Origin: Acidobacteriaceae bacterium
GTDB lineage: Bacteria > Acidobacteriota > Terriglobia > Terriglobales > Acidobacteriaceae
DNA length: 64,000 nt
Assembly (NCBI GenBank): GCA_003165795.1
Contig: PMWW01000179.1
Coordinates: forward strand, 25,619 to 89,618
Direction of reading: 5' to 3'
Part shown: piece after piece, positions 8,137 through 17,633 of the stretch
Position numbering within the stretch: the stretch's first letter is position 1
How the letters are laid out: each line of letters begins with the position of its first letter
Program-made: the position numbers and the translations under genes
The notes under the pieces: model-generated
Seen by the model: the letters and a program-made list of their open reading frames with translations, nothing else
The model's database searches: none
Told to the model about the DNA's origin: nothing

Positions 8137-9378
8137 ATGACCAGCGTTCCCTGGCAAGCTCGTCCATCCCGCAACGCGCGATTACTGGCCTGGCTTCTGC
8201 TGCTGCTTCCGATCGTGGTGACCTTGCTTTATCCCATCGCGCAAGACTATCTGCAAGCCGCTTCCCTGCTGCAGCGCATTTCCAATCCTAATGCCGCGGG
8301 ATGGATCGCCAACTACGAAGTGCGCCCCGTCGATGTTCACGACACCACTTTCAACTTTCGCGGCAAGCCAATTCCCGCTCGCATCTATCTGCCCCGCGGA
8401 CTCGGATTCGCGCCCGGCATTGTCGTCGTTCACGGAATGCACGAGCTCGGCATCAACGAGCCCCGGCTGGTAAACTTTGCGCGTGCGCTGGCGGCCAGCG
8501 GATTCTTGGTGATGACGCCGCTGGTTCCCGGCATCGCCGACTATCGCGTGCAAGGCGAGTCGGCGGACCTCATTGGCACGGCGGCGCAGAGTTTCGCCCA
8601 GCAGCTCAGCGTGCCCAAGGTCGGCATCGTGGCGATCAGCTTTTCCGGAGGCTTGTCGTTGCTGGCGGCCAGCGGTCCGCAATATGCGCCGTCGATCGCT
8701 TGGGTCGCTTCCGTCGGCGGATACTACGACCTGGCCCATGTGCTGCAATTCTTCGCCACTGGCAAAGCTGTTCGCCCCGATGGCTCGGTCGCGCACCTGC
8801 CGCCGCATGAGTATGGTCCGCTGATCGTGGTGTATGACGAGCCGCAGGACTTCTTTTATGCTCCGGATGCGCAGACTGCGCACAATGCTCTAAAGGTGTT
8901 GCTGTCGGGCAACGGCAAAGCTTCCGAGGCGCTGACCAAAACCATGACGCCCGCCGATCAGCAGATCATGCAGCACATTTATCACAAGCAGCGTGAGAGC
9001 CTCGCGCCCGCCATCCTTAACGAAATCGACAAGCGTCGTGAGGAGTTGGCGGCGGCTTCTCCGGCCGGTCATCTGCGCTTTCTGCAGATGCCCGTCTTGT
9101 TGTTGCACGGCTCTGACGATTCCATCATTCCGCCGACCGAGATGTTGTGGCTGGAACGTGACATCCCGAAGGAACATCTGGTCACTGCGTTGATCAGCCC
9201 GGCAATCGGTCATGTCGACTTTGGCAGCAAGATCAATTTGCGCGATCGGCTGGCGCTTGTACACTGGATGGCATTGATGATCCACGAGGCGCGCAGCACA
9301 ACTGGCGGCAAGGCTCCGGTTTTGCCCGCTGGGATGTGGCTGGCTCCGGCGACGGCGGCGAGAGCGCTCGTGCGGTGA
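8137..9378 (+). CDS. Membrane-anchored alpha/beta hydrolase
   Basis: A 413-residue protein with an N-terminal hydrophobic anchor (about residues 15-35) and an alpha/beta-hydrolase fold. The oxyanion region is VVVHGMHELG (97-106), the nucleophile elbow SFSGG puts Ser170 in place, the acid is in LLLHGSDDSIIPP and the histidine in AIGHVDFG. Orientation after the anchor suggests a periplasmic catalytic domain, which is inferred. The substrate (ester, lipid or peptide) cannot be told. It is followed 7 bp later by the threonine dehydratase gene. Confidence 0.78.
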   Translation: MTSVPWQARPSRNARLLAWLLLLLPIVVTLLYPIAQDYLQAASLLQRISNPNAAGWIANYEVRPVDVHDTTFNFRGKPIPARIYLPRGLGFAPGIVVVHGMHELGINEPRLVNFARALAASGFLVMTPLVPGIADYRVQGESADLIGTAAQSFAQQLSVPKVGIVAISFSGGLSLLAASGPQYAPSIAWVASVGGYYDLAHVLQFFATGKAVRPDGSVAHLPPHEYGPLIVVYDEPQDFFYAPDAQTAHNALKVLLSGNGKASEALTKTMTPADQQIMQHIYHKQRESLAPAILNEIDKRREELAAASPAGHLRFLQMPVLLLHGSDDSIIPPTEMLWLERDIPKEHLVTALISPAIGHVDFGSKINLRDRLALVHWMALMIHEARSTTGGKAPVLPAGMWLAPATAARALVR

Positions 9379-9385
9379 TCCAGCC

Positions 9386-10399
9386 ATGGTGACACTGGAA
9401 GACATAAAGCGAGCGCAGCAACGATTGCGCGGCATCGCCGTGCGTACGCCACTCATTGCCTATTTCCCTCCCGCGAACAAGCCCGCCGCGAATGCGAAAA
9501 CGGAGAACGAATCCGACCGTGGGCAACTTTGGCTGAAACCCGAGAGTCTACAGCCCATCGGCTCCTTCAAGCTGCGCGGAGCATACAACAAGATCGCATC
9601 GCTCACGGAACAGGAACGCCAGCGCGGGGTCATCTCATATTCCAGCGGCAACCACGCCCAGGGGGTGGCCTACGCGGCGCGTGCTCTGGGAGTGAAGGCG
9701 GTCATCGTAATGCCACGCAACGCGCCCCGGCTCAAGATGGAGAGCACAGCCGCGCTGGGAGCGGAGATCGTCACCGTCGGTCCGGCCAGCGCCGAGCGCA
9801 TGCAGAAAGCGGAAGAGTTGGCGTCCCAGCACGGCTACGTGATTGTGCCTCCTTACAACGATGAGCAGATTATCGCCGGACAAGGCACCACCGGACTCGA
9901 AATCCTGGAAGACTGCCCCAACGTAGATATGGTGCTGGTGCCGGTTGGCGGCGGCGGCTTGCTCAGCGGGATTTCCGCGGCGCTTAAGCTGAGCGGCTCC
10001 CGCGCCCAGATCGTCGGCGTCGAGCCGGAGCTGGCCAATGATGCTCAGCAAAGCTTCCGCCAGGGAGAAATTGTTCAGTTGTCGGCCGACCGCGTCTCCA
10101 GCACGCTGGCCGACGGCCTGCGCACGCAATCGATAGGTCCCATCAATTTTGAACACATCCGGCAATTTGTGGATGACGTGATCACCGTGACGGAAGACGA
10201 AATCCGCATCGCGATGCGGCGGCTCGCCGGCAACGCACACATCGTCGCCGAGCCCAGCGGCGCAGTTACCTTCGCGGCGTGGCTCTTTCATGCGAAAGAA
10301 CTGCCGGACTCGAAGGAGGCTGTCGCCGTGGTTAGCGGCGGCAATGTCGATCCTCAATTGCTGGCGCAGGTGCTGCAAGAAGAGATTACGCCGGAGTAG
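9386..10399 (+). CDS. Threonine/serine dehydratase (PLP, fold type II)
   Basis: Cytoplasmic PLP enzyme that deaminates threonine to 2-oxobutyrate (or serine to pyruvate). Of 337 residues, Lys62 in GSFKLRGAYNKI is the Schiff-base lysine, SSGNHAQGVA binds substrate, and the glycine-rich phosphate loop is VGGGGLLSGIS. No C-terminal ACT domain is present, so it resembles the short catabolic type (TdcB-like) or serine racemase rather than regulated biosynthetic IlvA. An insertion rich in Ala, Asn and Lys (about residues 30-47) interrupts the usual N-terminal segment. Confidence 0.85.
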   Translation: MVTLEDIKRAQQRLRGIAVRTPLIAYFPPANKPAANAKTENESDRGQLWLKPESLQPIGSFKLRGAYNKIASLTEQERQRGVISYSSGNHAQGVAYAARALGVKAVIVMPRNAPRLKMESTAALGAEIVTVGPASAERMQKAEELASQHGYVIVPPYNDEQIIAGQGTTGLEILEDCPNVDMVLVPVGGGGLLSGISAALKLSGSRAQIVGVEPELANDAQQSFRQGEIVQLSADRVSSTLADGLRTQSIGPINFEHIRQFVDDVITVTEDEIRIAMRRLAGNAHIVAEPSGAVTFAAWLFHAKELPDSKEAVAVVSGGNVDPQLLAQVLQEEITPE

Positions 10400-10423
10400 G
10401 AATACGCAGTGCAGGAGTAGCAG

Positions 10424-11380
10424 GTGTCACCCAAATTGTGCCGCAGTTCATTCTTGTTGTTCACTGTCCTTGTTTCGCTATCGGCTCTGGCCACCGAGCG
10501 CGGCATTATGCTGCGTGAAAGTGTGATCTATGTTTCGCCCAACACCGCATCGGCGAAGATCTCGAACATCAGCCGCGGCCGCGAAGTTGCCGTGATGGAA
10601 CGCACGCCCGGCTGGATGAATGTTGTCGGGACGGTCGAAGTGAGTCAAGACCCGGAGAACGAAGGCGACCGCAATGTCACCGGTTGGGTTCTCGACAAAG
10701 GAATCATCACCACCACCACTCCCGATGGCGACAGGATTCTGTTCGGTGAGGCCTTCGATTGCGAGATGGAGGCCAGTCATCGCGACGGACGCCGTGGCGC
10801 CGCGCAGGACGCCTTGCGGCTTTATGCCCGCATCGCCGAGTACTTTCCCAGTTCGCCGCTGGCCGCCGAGTCTCTCTATCGCGCGGCCGATATCCGCTGG
10901 CAGATCGACGCTGCCGATGCAGCTTCGCGGCCCTCGGCGAAGATGCGCGATCCCGACCTGCGTGTCCAAATCGACGAGGACCATATGCGGAAGGTGATGA
11001 AGAAGTTTCCGCACACCAAGTGGGCCGACCTCGCCGCTTATCACCTCATCGACAACAAAGTGTGTGGCGAGTGGGAGGCGCTGGCCAAGTGCCCGGAGAT
11101 GGAGGCCGCGCTCTACTTGAAATATGCGGAGGAGCATCCGCAGTCGCCCAAGGCACCCGAAGCACTCTACAAGGCGGCGTGGCGATACTCGGCGCTGATT
11201 GAGATTTACAAGACCGACAATCAGCAAAAGAAGGCGGACGACTCGGCGGCGCACTCGCTCAACGTAGCCAAGAAACTAATTGCGCAATACCCCAACGATA
11301 CTGACTGGTCTAATCGGGCCGAGCGTCTGGTATATATGGTGCAGAACAAAATCCCCACATTTGGGAACACGGTGGAATAG
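10424..11380 (+). CDS. Exported SH3-like and TPR-repeat protein
   Basis: The 318-residue protein starts with GTG at 10424, preceded by AGGAG six bases upstream. Residues 1-24 form a signal peptide ending near LSALATERG. A bacterial SH3-like segment follows (about 25-95: IMLRESVIYVSPNTASAKISNISRGREVAVMER...GWMNV), then helical repeats (about 110-300) with the pattern of BamD/YbgF tetratricopeptides, such as ARIAEYFPSSPLAAESLYRAADI and YAEEHPQSPKAPEALYKAAWRY. Function is unknown; a periplasmic scaffold role is inferred. uppP begins one base after its stop. Confidence 0.7.
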   Translation: MSPKLCRSSFLLFTVLVSLSALATERGIMLRESVIYVSPNTASAKISNISRGREVAVMERTPGWMNVVGTVEVSQDPENEGDRNVTGWVLDKGIITTTTPDGDRILFGEAFDCEMEASHRDGRRGAAQDALRLYARIAEYFPSSPLAAESLYRAADIRWQIDAADAASRPSAKMRDPDLRVQIDEDHMRKVMKKFPHTKWADLAAYHLIDNKVCGEWEALAKCPEMEAALYLKYAEEHPQSPKAPEALYKAAWRYSALIEIYKTDNQQKKADDSAAHSLNVAKKLIAQYPNDTDWSNRAERLVYMVQNKIPTFGNTVE

Positions 11381-11381
11381 C

Positions 11382-12260
11382 TTGCCTATTCTTGAAGCGA
11401 TCATCCTAGGCATTGTGCAGGGGCTTACCGAATTCCTGCCTGTCTCCAGTACCGCACATCTGGCACTCACGCCCTGGCTCGTCACCCGCTTGGGACTGGC
11501 GAATTGGAGCGATCCCGGCCTCACGTTTGACGTAGCTTTGCACGCAGGCACACTTTTCGCCATCTTGCTTTACTTTTGGCGTACCTGGATCCAGATCCTG
11601 CGCGCGGCCTTCGGCGGAAAAGTCGTGCGCTTCTCTGAGACCAGCGACAATGTGCGGGACCTCACACCGGAAGAAGAACGGCGCGAACGGAAGTTGCTGT
11701 GGTACATGATCGCCGGCACCATACCCGCCGCCATTGCGGGTGCTCTATTGCAGAAGCACATTGAAACCACCTTTCGCGCGCCGAAGCTGGTGGCATCGAT
11801 GCTCATCCTGGTTGCCATCATCATGTGGCTGGCCGAGCGCATGGGCCGTTTTGAAAAGCCGTTGCCCCAGATCACGCTGGGCGACGCTATGACCGTCGGA
11901 GTGTTGCAGGCCTTCGCCGTCATTCCCGGTGTCTCCCGTTCCGGCATCACGATCACAGGCGGGCTGTTTCGTAATTTCACGCGTGAGGCCGCAGCTCGCT
12001 TCAGCTTCCTGCTTTCCACTCCAATCATCGCAGGTGCGGCTCTGCTCAAGTTGCATCATGTAATGAAAGAAGGTTTGCCGCCAGGCATGGCAACCGGATT
12101 CGCCGTCGGCATGGTGGTTTCTGCAGTGGTGGGTTACCTGACCATCGCGTGGTTCATCCGCTATCTGCAGACCAAAACCTTGACAGTCTTCATTGTGTAT
12201 CGCATCCTGTTTGGCATCCTGGTCCTGTTGCTGGGCTATTTCGGTCACTTTTCAGGATAA
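11382..12260 (+). CDS. uppP: Undecaprenyl-diphosphate phosphatase
   Basis: Inner-membrane phosphatase (BacA type) that recycles the C55 lipid carrier for peptidoglycan and O-antigen synthesis. The 292-residue protein has the two family signatures: GLTEFLPVSSTAHL near the N terminus (catalytic Glu and the PVSS loop) and PGVSRSGITI about two thirds along, amid several hydrophobic helices. The start is a TTG one base after the upstream stop, with GGTGG before it; the frame upstream lies in the preceding gene. A charged loop of about 30 residues (SETSDNVRDLTPEEERRERK) is longer than in E. coli. Confidence 0.94.
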   Translation: MPILEAIILGIVQGLTEFLPVSSTAHLALTPWLVTRLGLANWSDPGLTFDVALHAGTLFAILLYFWRTWIQILRAAFGGKVVRFSETSDNVRDLTPEEERRERKLLWYMIAGTIPAAIAGALLQKHIETTFRAPKLVASMLILVAIIMWLAERMGRFEKPLPQITLGDAMTVGVLQAFAVIPGVSRSGITITGGLFRNFTREAAARFSFLLSTPIIAGAALLKLHHVMKEGLPPGMATGFAVGMVVSAVVGYLTIAWFIRYLQTKTLTVFIVYRILFGILVLLLGYFGHFSG

Positions 12261-12499
12261 TCCGGTGGTTTCGACACGTCTCTCGGGGGATACACTTCGG
12301 CAACGTTTAAGATTTTATTTCTGATCGCAGTAGCTGGCCTTTTTGGGATAATCACTTTGGCTCTGGCGTATGTGCAGCTCAATCGGGCCGGCAGCGGTGC
12401 CGTTTGGCAAACCCGCATCGGTCATTTTCCCGGATCACGCGCTTCCGTTCGCGGCGCGGTAGAGGCTGGTGTCTGCTTGCGATGGATGGGGCAGACAGC

Positions 12500-14962
12500 A
12501 TGAATCCTGGCAAACGCAGTCCGGCGAAACGATCGCACGCCAAAATGAATATCGGTACTCGCGCATTCACTCCGACGGCCAACCGGCGGCTCAATGAGCT
12601 GATCGGCTTTCTGGTGTTCGTCTTCGCGGTCCTCCTTGTCCTCGCACTGATTTCCTACTCCCCGCTCGATCCTTCGCTGAACACGGCTGCGACTCCGTTG
12701 GCCGGGAGGCCGGCGCACAACTGGATTGGCGTCTTCGGCGCACTGGTCGCCGACTTGGCGTTACAAGTCTTCGGCGTCTCGGCATTTCTGGTTCCAGTTT
12801 TTCTTGCGATGTATTCGGTGCGCTGGTTTCGCTCGCGTCCAATCCAGTCGCCTTATGCCAAGACGATCGGCGCGACTGCGCTGGTCACGTTCCTCTCCGG
12901 ATTCATCGGACTGCTGCCCTGGAATATGCGCTGGATGGGAGCGATTCCATCGGAGGGACTGCTAGGACGCATCGTCGCCGACGCGCTGCTCCATTACTTC
13001 AACTTGGTCGGCGCTTATCTAATCTGCGTCGCCGTGATCGCTGTGGCGCTGTATCTTTCGACGGCGTTCTCCTTCGGCGCAATCCAGATCTGGTCGCAGA
13101 CGCGCTTTGGCTTCGCCTATGCCGCGCTCGATCGTTTCGCCGACTGGCGTATGGAACGCTCGCGCAAGCGGGCCGCCAAGCAATTGGAGAAGAAGCGCAC
13201 TGCCGCCGCTATTGCCAAGCCAGTGGTGACCGCGCAACTGGTTCCCAAGCGTTACATCGCGCCTGCCGAAGAGCCCACGGCTCCGCAGCCTAATGCTGTC
13301 TCCGCTCCGCTGCCGCAGAGTGGGCCTTCCAACGGCAGCAAGACGGGCATCGAGCGGATGCTCGATGATGATAGCCCGACATCTGCTCCCGAACCGCGGG
13401 AAGAGGAAGCTCCTGCCGAAGAGATCGCCGTCGCCTCACGGGCTGACAGCACTCATACGGGCAAGACCACCATGCCTCGGCTTGCCGGCAGCTACAAACT
13501 GCCGTCAACCGCACTACTGCATCGGGCTGACGAACGCAGCGCGATCAATGAGCTCGAACTAAAGAACCTGGCGCAGGTGCTGGCGGAGAAATGCGGCGAG
13601 TTCGACGTTCGCGGGCAAGTGGTGCAGATCAATCCCGGCCCGGTGGTGACCACCTTCGAGTTCAAGCCGGAGGCGGGCATAAAGTACAGCCGCGTGACCG
13701 GGCTCTGCGACGACCTCTGCCTGGCGCTGCGCGCCGAGAGCATCCTGATCGAGCGCATGTCGGGCAAGTCCACGGTCGGCATCCAGGTCCCCAATCACCA
13801 GCGCGAGACCATCTGGCTGCGCGAGGTGGTTGAAGCACAGGAATTTCTCGGGACGAAGTCCAAGCTCACTCTGGCGCTGGGTAAAGATATCAACGGCCGC
13901 ATCGTTACCGCCGATTTGAACTCAATGCCACACTTGCTGATTGCCGGCTCAACCGGATCGGGCAAGAGTGTGGCCATCAACGCCTTCATCATGTCCATCT
14001 TGTACAAAGCCACGCCGAATGAGGTCCGGATGATTCTGGTCGACCCCAAGCGGCTGGAGCTGGGCAACTACGAGGGCATCCCACATCTGCATACGCCGAT
14101 CATTACCGAACCGAAGCTGGCCTCGAACGCGCTGCGTAACGCGGTCCGCGAGATGGAGCGCCGCCTGAAAGTGCTGGCGGCTAAAGGCGTACGCAACATC
14201 GACCAGTACAACCGGCTGTTTGACGGCAGCACGGCAAGCCTGTTCGAGGAGGGCGATGAAGAGCGGCCATTGCCTTACATCGTCATCATTATCGACGAGT
14301 TGGCGGACCTGATGATGCTCGACGGGCCGAATGTTGAAGCTTCCATCACGCGGCTGGCGCAGATGGCGCGCGCGGTCGGCATTCACCTGGTACTGGCGAC
14401 CCAGCGGCCTTCGGTGGATGTGATCACCGGATTGATCAAGGCCAACTTCCCTGCCCGCATGTCGTTTCGGGTGGCCACCAAGATTGACTCGCGCACAATT
14501 CTCGACGCCAACGGAGCAGAGGCCCTCCTGGGACGCGGCGACATGCTTTATCTGCCGAATGGATCGGCACGCGTGCATCGCGTACATGCGCCTTTCGTTA
14601 CCGAGAAAGAGATCGCCGCCGTGGTGGAGTTCTGGCGCTCGCAAGGCCAGGTGCAGTATCAGGAAAAGTTCCTTGAGGCTCCGCGCGACGACAGCGACTC
14701 CGAAGGTGGCGCGGGTGGCAGGGGTTCGGCTGAAGATGATAACGACGAACTTTTCCAGGATGCCGTGCGCATCGTGCTGGAATACGGAAAGGCTTCTACC
14801 TCGCTACTACAGCGGCGTCTGCGGATAGGTTATGGACGAGCCGCTCATCTGATCGATCTGATGGAGCGCGACGGAATTGTCGGCGCCGCTGACGGGCCCA
14901 AGCCGCGCGAACTTCTGAAACGCCCCGACTGGCTCAGCGAAGTGGAAGACGCGCTGCGGTAG
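12500..14962 (+). CDS. ftsK: DNA translocase FtsK/SpoIIIE
   Basis: Septal DNA pump that clears chromosome ends during division. The 820-residue protein has an N-terminal membrane domain with about four helices (residues 20-190), a short Pro/Ala/Glu-rich linker (about 235-320), and the RecA-like motor with Walker A GSTGSGKS (about 482-489) and Walker B IVIIIDELADLMM. A C-terminal winged-helix gamma domain (LFQDAVRIVLEYGKASTSLLQRR...) would read KOPS-like polarity sites. The linker is much shorter than in E. coli. I chose the ATG at 12500; upstream TTG/ATG codons at 12404 and 12482 are possible. Confidence 0.94.
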   Translation: MNPGKRSPAKRSHAKMNIGTRAFTPTANRRLNELIGFLVFVFAVLLVLALISYSPLDPSLNTAATPLAGRPAHNWIGVFGALVADLALQVFGVSAFLVPVFLAMYSVRWFRSRPIQSPYAKTIGATALVTFLSGFIGLLPWNMRWMGAIPSEGLLGRIVADALLHYFNLVGAYLICVAVIAVALYLSTAFSFGAIQIWSQTRFGFAYAALDRFADWRMERSRKRAAKQLEKKRTAAAIAKPVVTAQLVPKRYIAPAEEPTAPQPNAVSAPLPQSGPSNGSKTGIERMLDDDSPTSAPEPREEEAPAEEIAVASRADSTHTGKTTMPRLAGSYKLPSTALLHRADERSAINELELKNLAQVLAEKCGEFDVRGQVVQINPGPVVTTFEFKPEAGIKYSRVTGLCDDLCLALRAESILIERMSGKSTVGIQVPNHQRETIWLREVVEAQEFLGTKSKLTLALGKDINGRIVTADLNSMPHLLIAGSTGSGKSVAINAFIMSILYKATPNEVRMILVDPKRLELGNYEGIPHLHTPIITEPKLASNALRNAVREMERRLKVLAAKGVRNIDQYNRLFDGSTASLFEEGDEERPLPYIVIIIDELADLMMLDGPNVEASITRLAQMARAVGIHLVLATQRPSVDVITGLIKANFPARMSFRVATKIDSRTILDANGAEALLGRGDMLYLPNGSARVHRVHAPFVTEKEIAAVVEFWRSQGQVQYQEKFLEAPRDDSDSEGGAGGRGSAEDDNDELFQDAVRIVLEYGKASTSLLQRRLRIGYGRAAHLIDLMERDGIVGAADGPKPRELLKRPDWLSEVEDALR

Positions 14963-15020
14963 CGCGCCTTCGGTGTCGGCCCGCCTCTCGTGCTACTCTG
15001 CAATTCAGGAATCTCGCTTA

Positions 15021-16664
15021 ATGGTCCGACGCTCATTCGCGTTTCTGCTGGCTTTTCTCACTCTGTGGCTGCCCGTCGATGGTATCGCCCAGGCTACAAG
15101 TCCAGCCTCCCAAAGTTCCGACACGGCGGCCGCCGATCAGCTCTTCATGTCGGGAATGTTTGCGGAGGCACAAGCGAAGTACCAGGCGATTGTTAATATC
15201 AACCCCGCCTCGGTAGCAGCGCAGGTGGGCCTGATTCGCACTTATCTGATCCAGCAAAAGCTTGACCAGGCCGTCGCGTCCGCCAACGCTGCCTTGGCTG
15301 TGCTGCCGAATGCTCCCTTGCTGGTGTTGACCATGGGCGACCTGCAATTCCGCCTGGGCAAGATACCCGATGCAGAAAGGTCTTACATTAAGGCGAAGAA
15401 CCTCGGTCCGAAAGACCCTGCACCGTACTTAGGCCTGACGCGCGTCTATCGCTCCTATTCGCTGTACCGGCGCGCCTATGACGAAATGAATCGGGCTCGC
15501 GAGCTTGCGCCCAACGATTTTGCGGTGCAGATGATGTGGTTGCAGTCGCTTCCTTGGAGCGATCGGACCGCAGCTGTTCAAGCCTATCTCGCCCGTTCTG
15601 GGGTACAGAATCCGCAAGTAGCCAGACCCTTGCAGCAGTATCTCGAATTCCTGCAGAGAAATCCTGACCCGGCGGCGCAGCACCCCTGCAGGCTGGCGAG
15701 CAAGGTTGAAGAAACCAACAGCAAGCTTTACCCGGTGCCGAGGGCCGGTATGCAATTGGGGGCGACCGGGCTCGTGGTGAAACTGAACAAGCAGGAGATG
15801 CACCTGGCAGTTGACACGGGGGCCGACGGCATTCTAATCGGACGCGCCGCAGCCGAAAGAGTCGGGCTCAAGCGTCTTGCCTATCAGCCGGTTGCTGGTA
15901 TGGGCGACACCGGGCTGCAAGGTGGATATACGGCGGTGGCCGATCAGATCCGGATTGGAGACCTGGAGTTCGAGGACTGTGTGGTGCGGGTCACGGATGC
16001 GGCAACTCCCGTGACTGGTCAGGATGGTCTCATCGGCACCGACGTGTTCAGTTCGTACCTGATCGACATCGACATTCCCGGGGCCAAGCTCAGGTTGTCG
16101 CCTCTTCCCAAGCGTCCGGATGAGGCGCCCGCGCCCGCCACCTTGAAAACGACACCCCAGGAGGCTCCGGAGCTCGACCTCGCGACCCCAGCCGCTTCTC
16201 TTCCCCAGAACGCCTACGTCGCTCCTGAGATGGCTAACTGGACGAAGGTTTATCGCTTCAAGCACATTTTACTGGTTCCCACCCTGGTGGACAAAACTGG
16301 CCCGATGCTGTTCATGATTGATACTGGCTCCTTCAGTAATGTACTTTCCACCAGGGCGGCACGTGAGGTCACTCAGATCCGGTCTGATCCGGCGACACAA
16401 GTGAGTGGACTCAGCGGAAGCGTGGCCAAAGTTTATCGCGCTGACAAAGCGGCGCTGCAGTTCGGCCACTATGAACAACAGAACCAGGACATTGTGACCT
16501 TCGACATGTCGTCCATTTCCAAGAGTACGGGCACGGAAGTCTCTGGCATCCTTGGCTTCGCCATGCTGCGCATCTTGCAGATCAAAATCGACTATCGCGA
16601 CGGACTGGTGGACTTCATCTACAACCCCAATCATCTGCCCAAGGGAATGCGCATCGGCAAGTAG
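15021..16664 (+). CDS. Exported TPR protein with two retropepsin-like aspartyl protease domains
   Basis: A 547-residue protein with a signal peptide (MVRRSFAFLLAFLTLWLPVDGIAQ, cut near residue 24) and tetratricopeptide repeats (about 30-200). Two separate aspartic-protease-like modules follow: the first has AVDTGADG (about 263-270) and the second MIDTGSFSNVL (about 431-441), each followed by hydrophobic flap and core segments. A linker rich in Pro and Ala joins them. Two DTG motifs in one chain could form an intramolecular active site; that is inferred. An upstream in-frame start at 14973 is less likely, because the signal peptide begins at 15021. Confidence 0.8.
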   Translation: MVRRSFAFLLAFLTLWLPVDGIAQATSPASQSSDTAAADQLFMSGMFAEAQAKYQAIVNINPASVAAQVGLIRTYLIQQKLDQAVASANAALAVLPNAPLLVLTMGDLQFRLGKIPDAERSYIKAKNLGPKDPAPYLGLTRVYRSYSLYRRAYDEMNRARELAPNDFAVQMMWLQSLPWSDRTAAVQAYLARSGVQNPQVARPLQQYLEFLQRNPDPAAQHPCRLASKVEETNSKLYPVPRAGMQLGATGLVVKLNKQEMHLAVDTGADGILIGRAAAERVGLKRLAYQPVAGMGDTGLQGGYTAVADQIRIGDLEFEDCVVRVTDAATPVTGQDGLIGTDVFSSYLIDIDIPGAKLRLSPLPKRPDEAPAPATLKTTPQEAPELDLATPAASLPQNAYVAPEMANWTKVYRFKHILLVPTLVDKTGPMLFMIDTGSFSNVLSTRAAREVTQIRSDPATQVSGLSGSVAKVYRADKAALQFGHYEQQNQDIVTFDMSSISKSTGTEVSGILGFAMLRILQIKIDYRDGLVDFIYNPNHLPKGMRIGK

Positions 16665-16954
16665 AGGCGGTTACGCGAGCCGCTTCTTACGCTTGCAACC
16701 GAATCGTCCCGTGCTTGATTCGCCGTGGTCCTCCATATTAAGTCCGCCCATTCGTATGACATCAAATCGAACGTCCTAGTTGAATCTGGGTGGCTACGAC
16801 CTGACCAAAACGGTTCGCCACGACGCTCGGTTTTGCAGAAGTTCACGTACCTCATACAATGGTTGCGGATTCCAATTGCCGGTGTTCTTCCGCCCTGTGC
16901 CGTCATCCGAATACCATTGGCACATGCGGCCCGGAAATAAGTAAGGAGATATTC

Positions 16955-17353
16955 ATGTCTGCTTCGATCCCGGAAAACTATCTCGACCTTTTCCAGAAGA
17001 AGGCATTCGGTAGCTTCACTACCCTTATGCCCGACGGCAGTCCGCAGACCACGCCAGTATGGGTGGATTACGCGGACGGCAAAGTCTTGGTCAACTCTGC
17101 CCTCGGTCGCCAGAAAGACAAGAACCTGCGTCGCGATCCCCGGGTGGCAATTACCCTCATCGATCCCGACAATCCGTATCGCTACCTGGAAGTACGCGGA
17201 ACGGTCAGCGAGATCACCCAGGAAGGCGCCGACAAGCTGATTGACAAGCTTGCCAAAAAGTATCTGGATAAAGACAAGTATCCCTTCGCGCAGCCTGGCG
17301 AGCAGCGCGTTATCTACAAGATTGACCCCGTGCATGTCAGCCCGCACGGATAA
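16955..17353 (+). CDS. PPOX-class flavin/F420-dependent protein
   Basis: A 132-residue split-barrel protein of the pyridoxamine 5'-phosphate oxidase-like superfamily, resembling F420- or FMN-binding reductases. Typical elements are the opening FGSFTTLMPDGSPQTTPVWVDY, then KDKNLRRDPRVAITLIDPDNPYRYLEVRGTV, and a C-terminal PGEQRVIYKIDPVHV. The start is well fixed by AAGGAG six bases upstream of the ATG at 16955. A 290-bp spacer separates it from the preceding gene, and a strong terminator follows, so it appears to be its own transcript. Cofactor and substrate cannot be decided from the sequence. Confidence 0.83.
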   Translation: MSASIPENYLDLFQKKAFGSFTTLMPDGSPQTTPVWVDYADGKVLVNSALGRQKDKNLRRDPRVAITLIDPDNPYRYLEVRGTVSEITQEGADKLIDKLAKKYLDKDKYPFAQPGEQRVIYKIDPVHVSPHG

Positions 17354-17386
17354 GCGGGCCGTCATGACAGCGATTGTGAAACGATG

Positions 17387-17411
17387 AGCGGGCTACGGGC
17401 CCGCTTTTCTT
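17387..17411 (+). terminator. Rho-independent terminator after the PPOX gene
   Basis: Stem AGCGGGC (17387-17393), loop TACGG, stem GCCCGCT (17399-17405), then a T-rich tail TTTTCTT. It lies 33 bp after the stop of the PPOX-class gene. Confidence 0.85.
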
Positions 17412-17465
17412 ACGGGTCAACAATGCGATGCACGATGAAAGCCATTTCCGAGGGGCGACGGATAT

Positions 17466-17633
17466 CTATTCTTGCGTCTCTGGCTCCGGCTGAACGGCCT
17501 TGAACCCATACGGACAATGCCGGCATCCTGACTGGCAACAGTATCCGCGACCCTGCAAATAGATCGCGGTGAACACCCTGAACCCGTCTTCCATGTAATA
17601 GTCGATACCGTCGACCAGGTCATCTGGAATCAT
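17466..17633 (-). CDS. DUF5522 small cysteine-rich protein
   Basis: A 55-residue protein matching the small DUF5522 family. The signature runs YYMEDGFRVFTAIYLQGRGYC, then CQSGCRHCPYGF, with four cysteines and a His that look like a metal-binding knuckle. The ATG at 17633 overlaps the TGA of lhr in an ATGA arrangement, so it is probably translated by coupling from the lhr message. No function is established. Because the lhr stop sits on its start codon, a role connected with the helicase or simply shared expression is plausible, but inferred. Confidence 0.82.
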   Translation of the reverse strand: MIPDDLVDGIDYYMEDGFRVFTAIYLQGRGYCCQSGCRHCPYGFKAVQPEPETQE

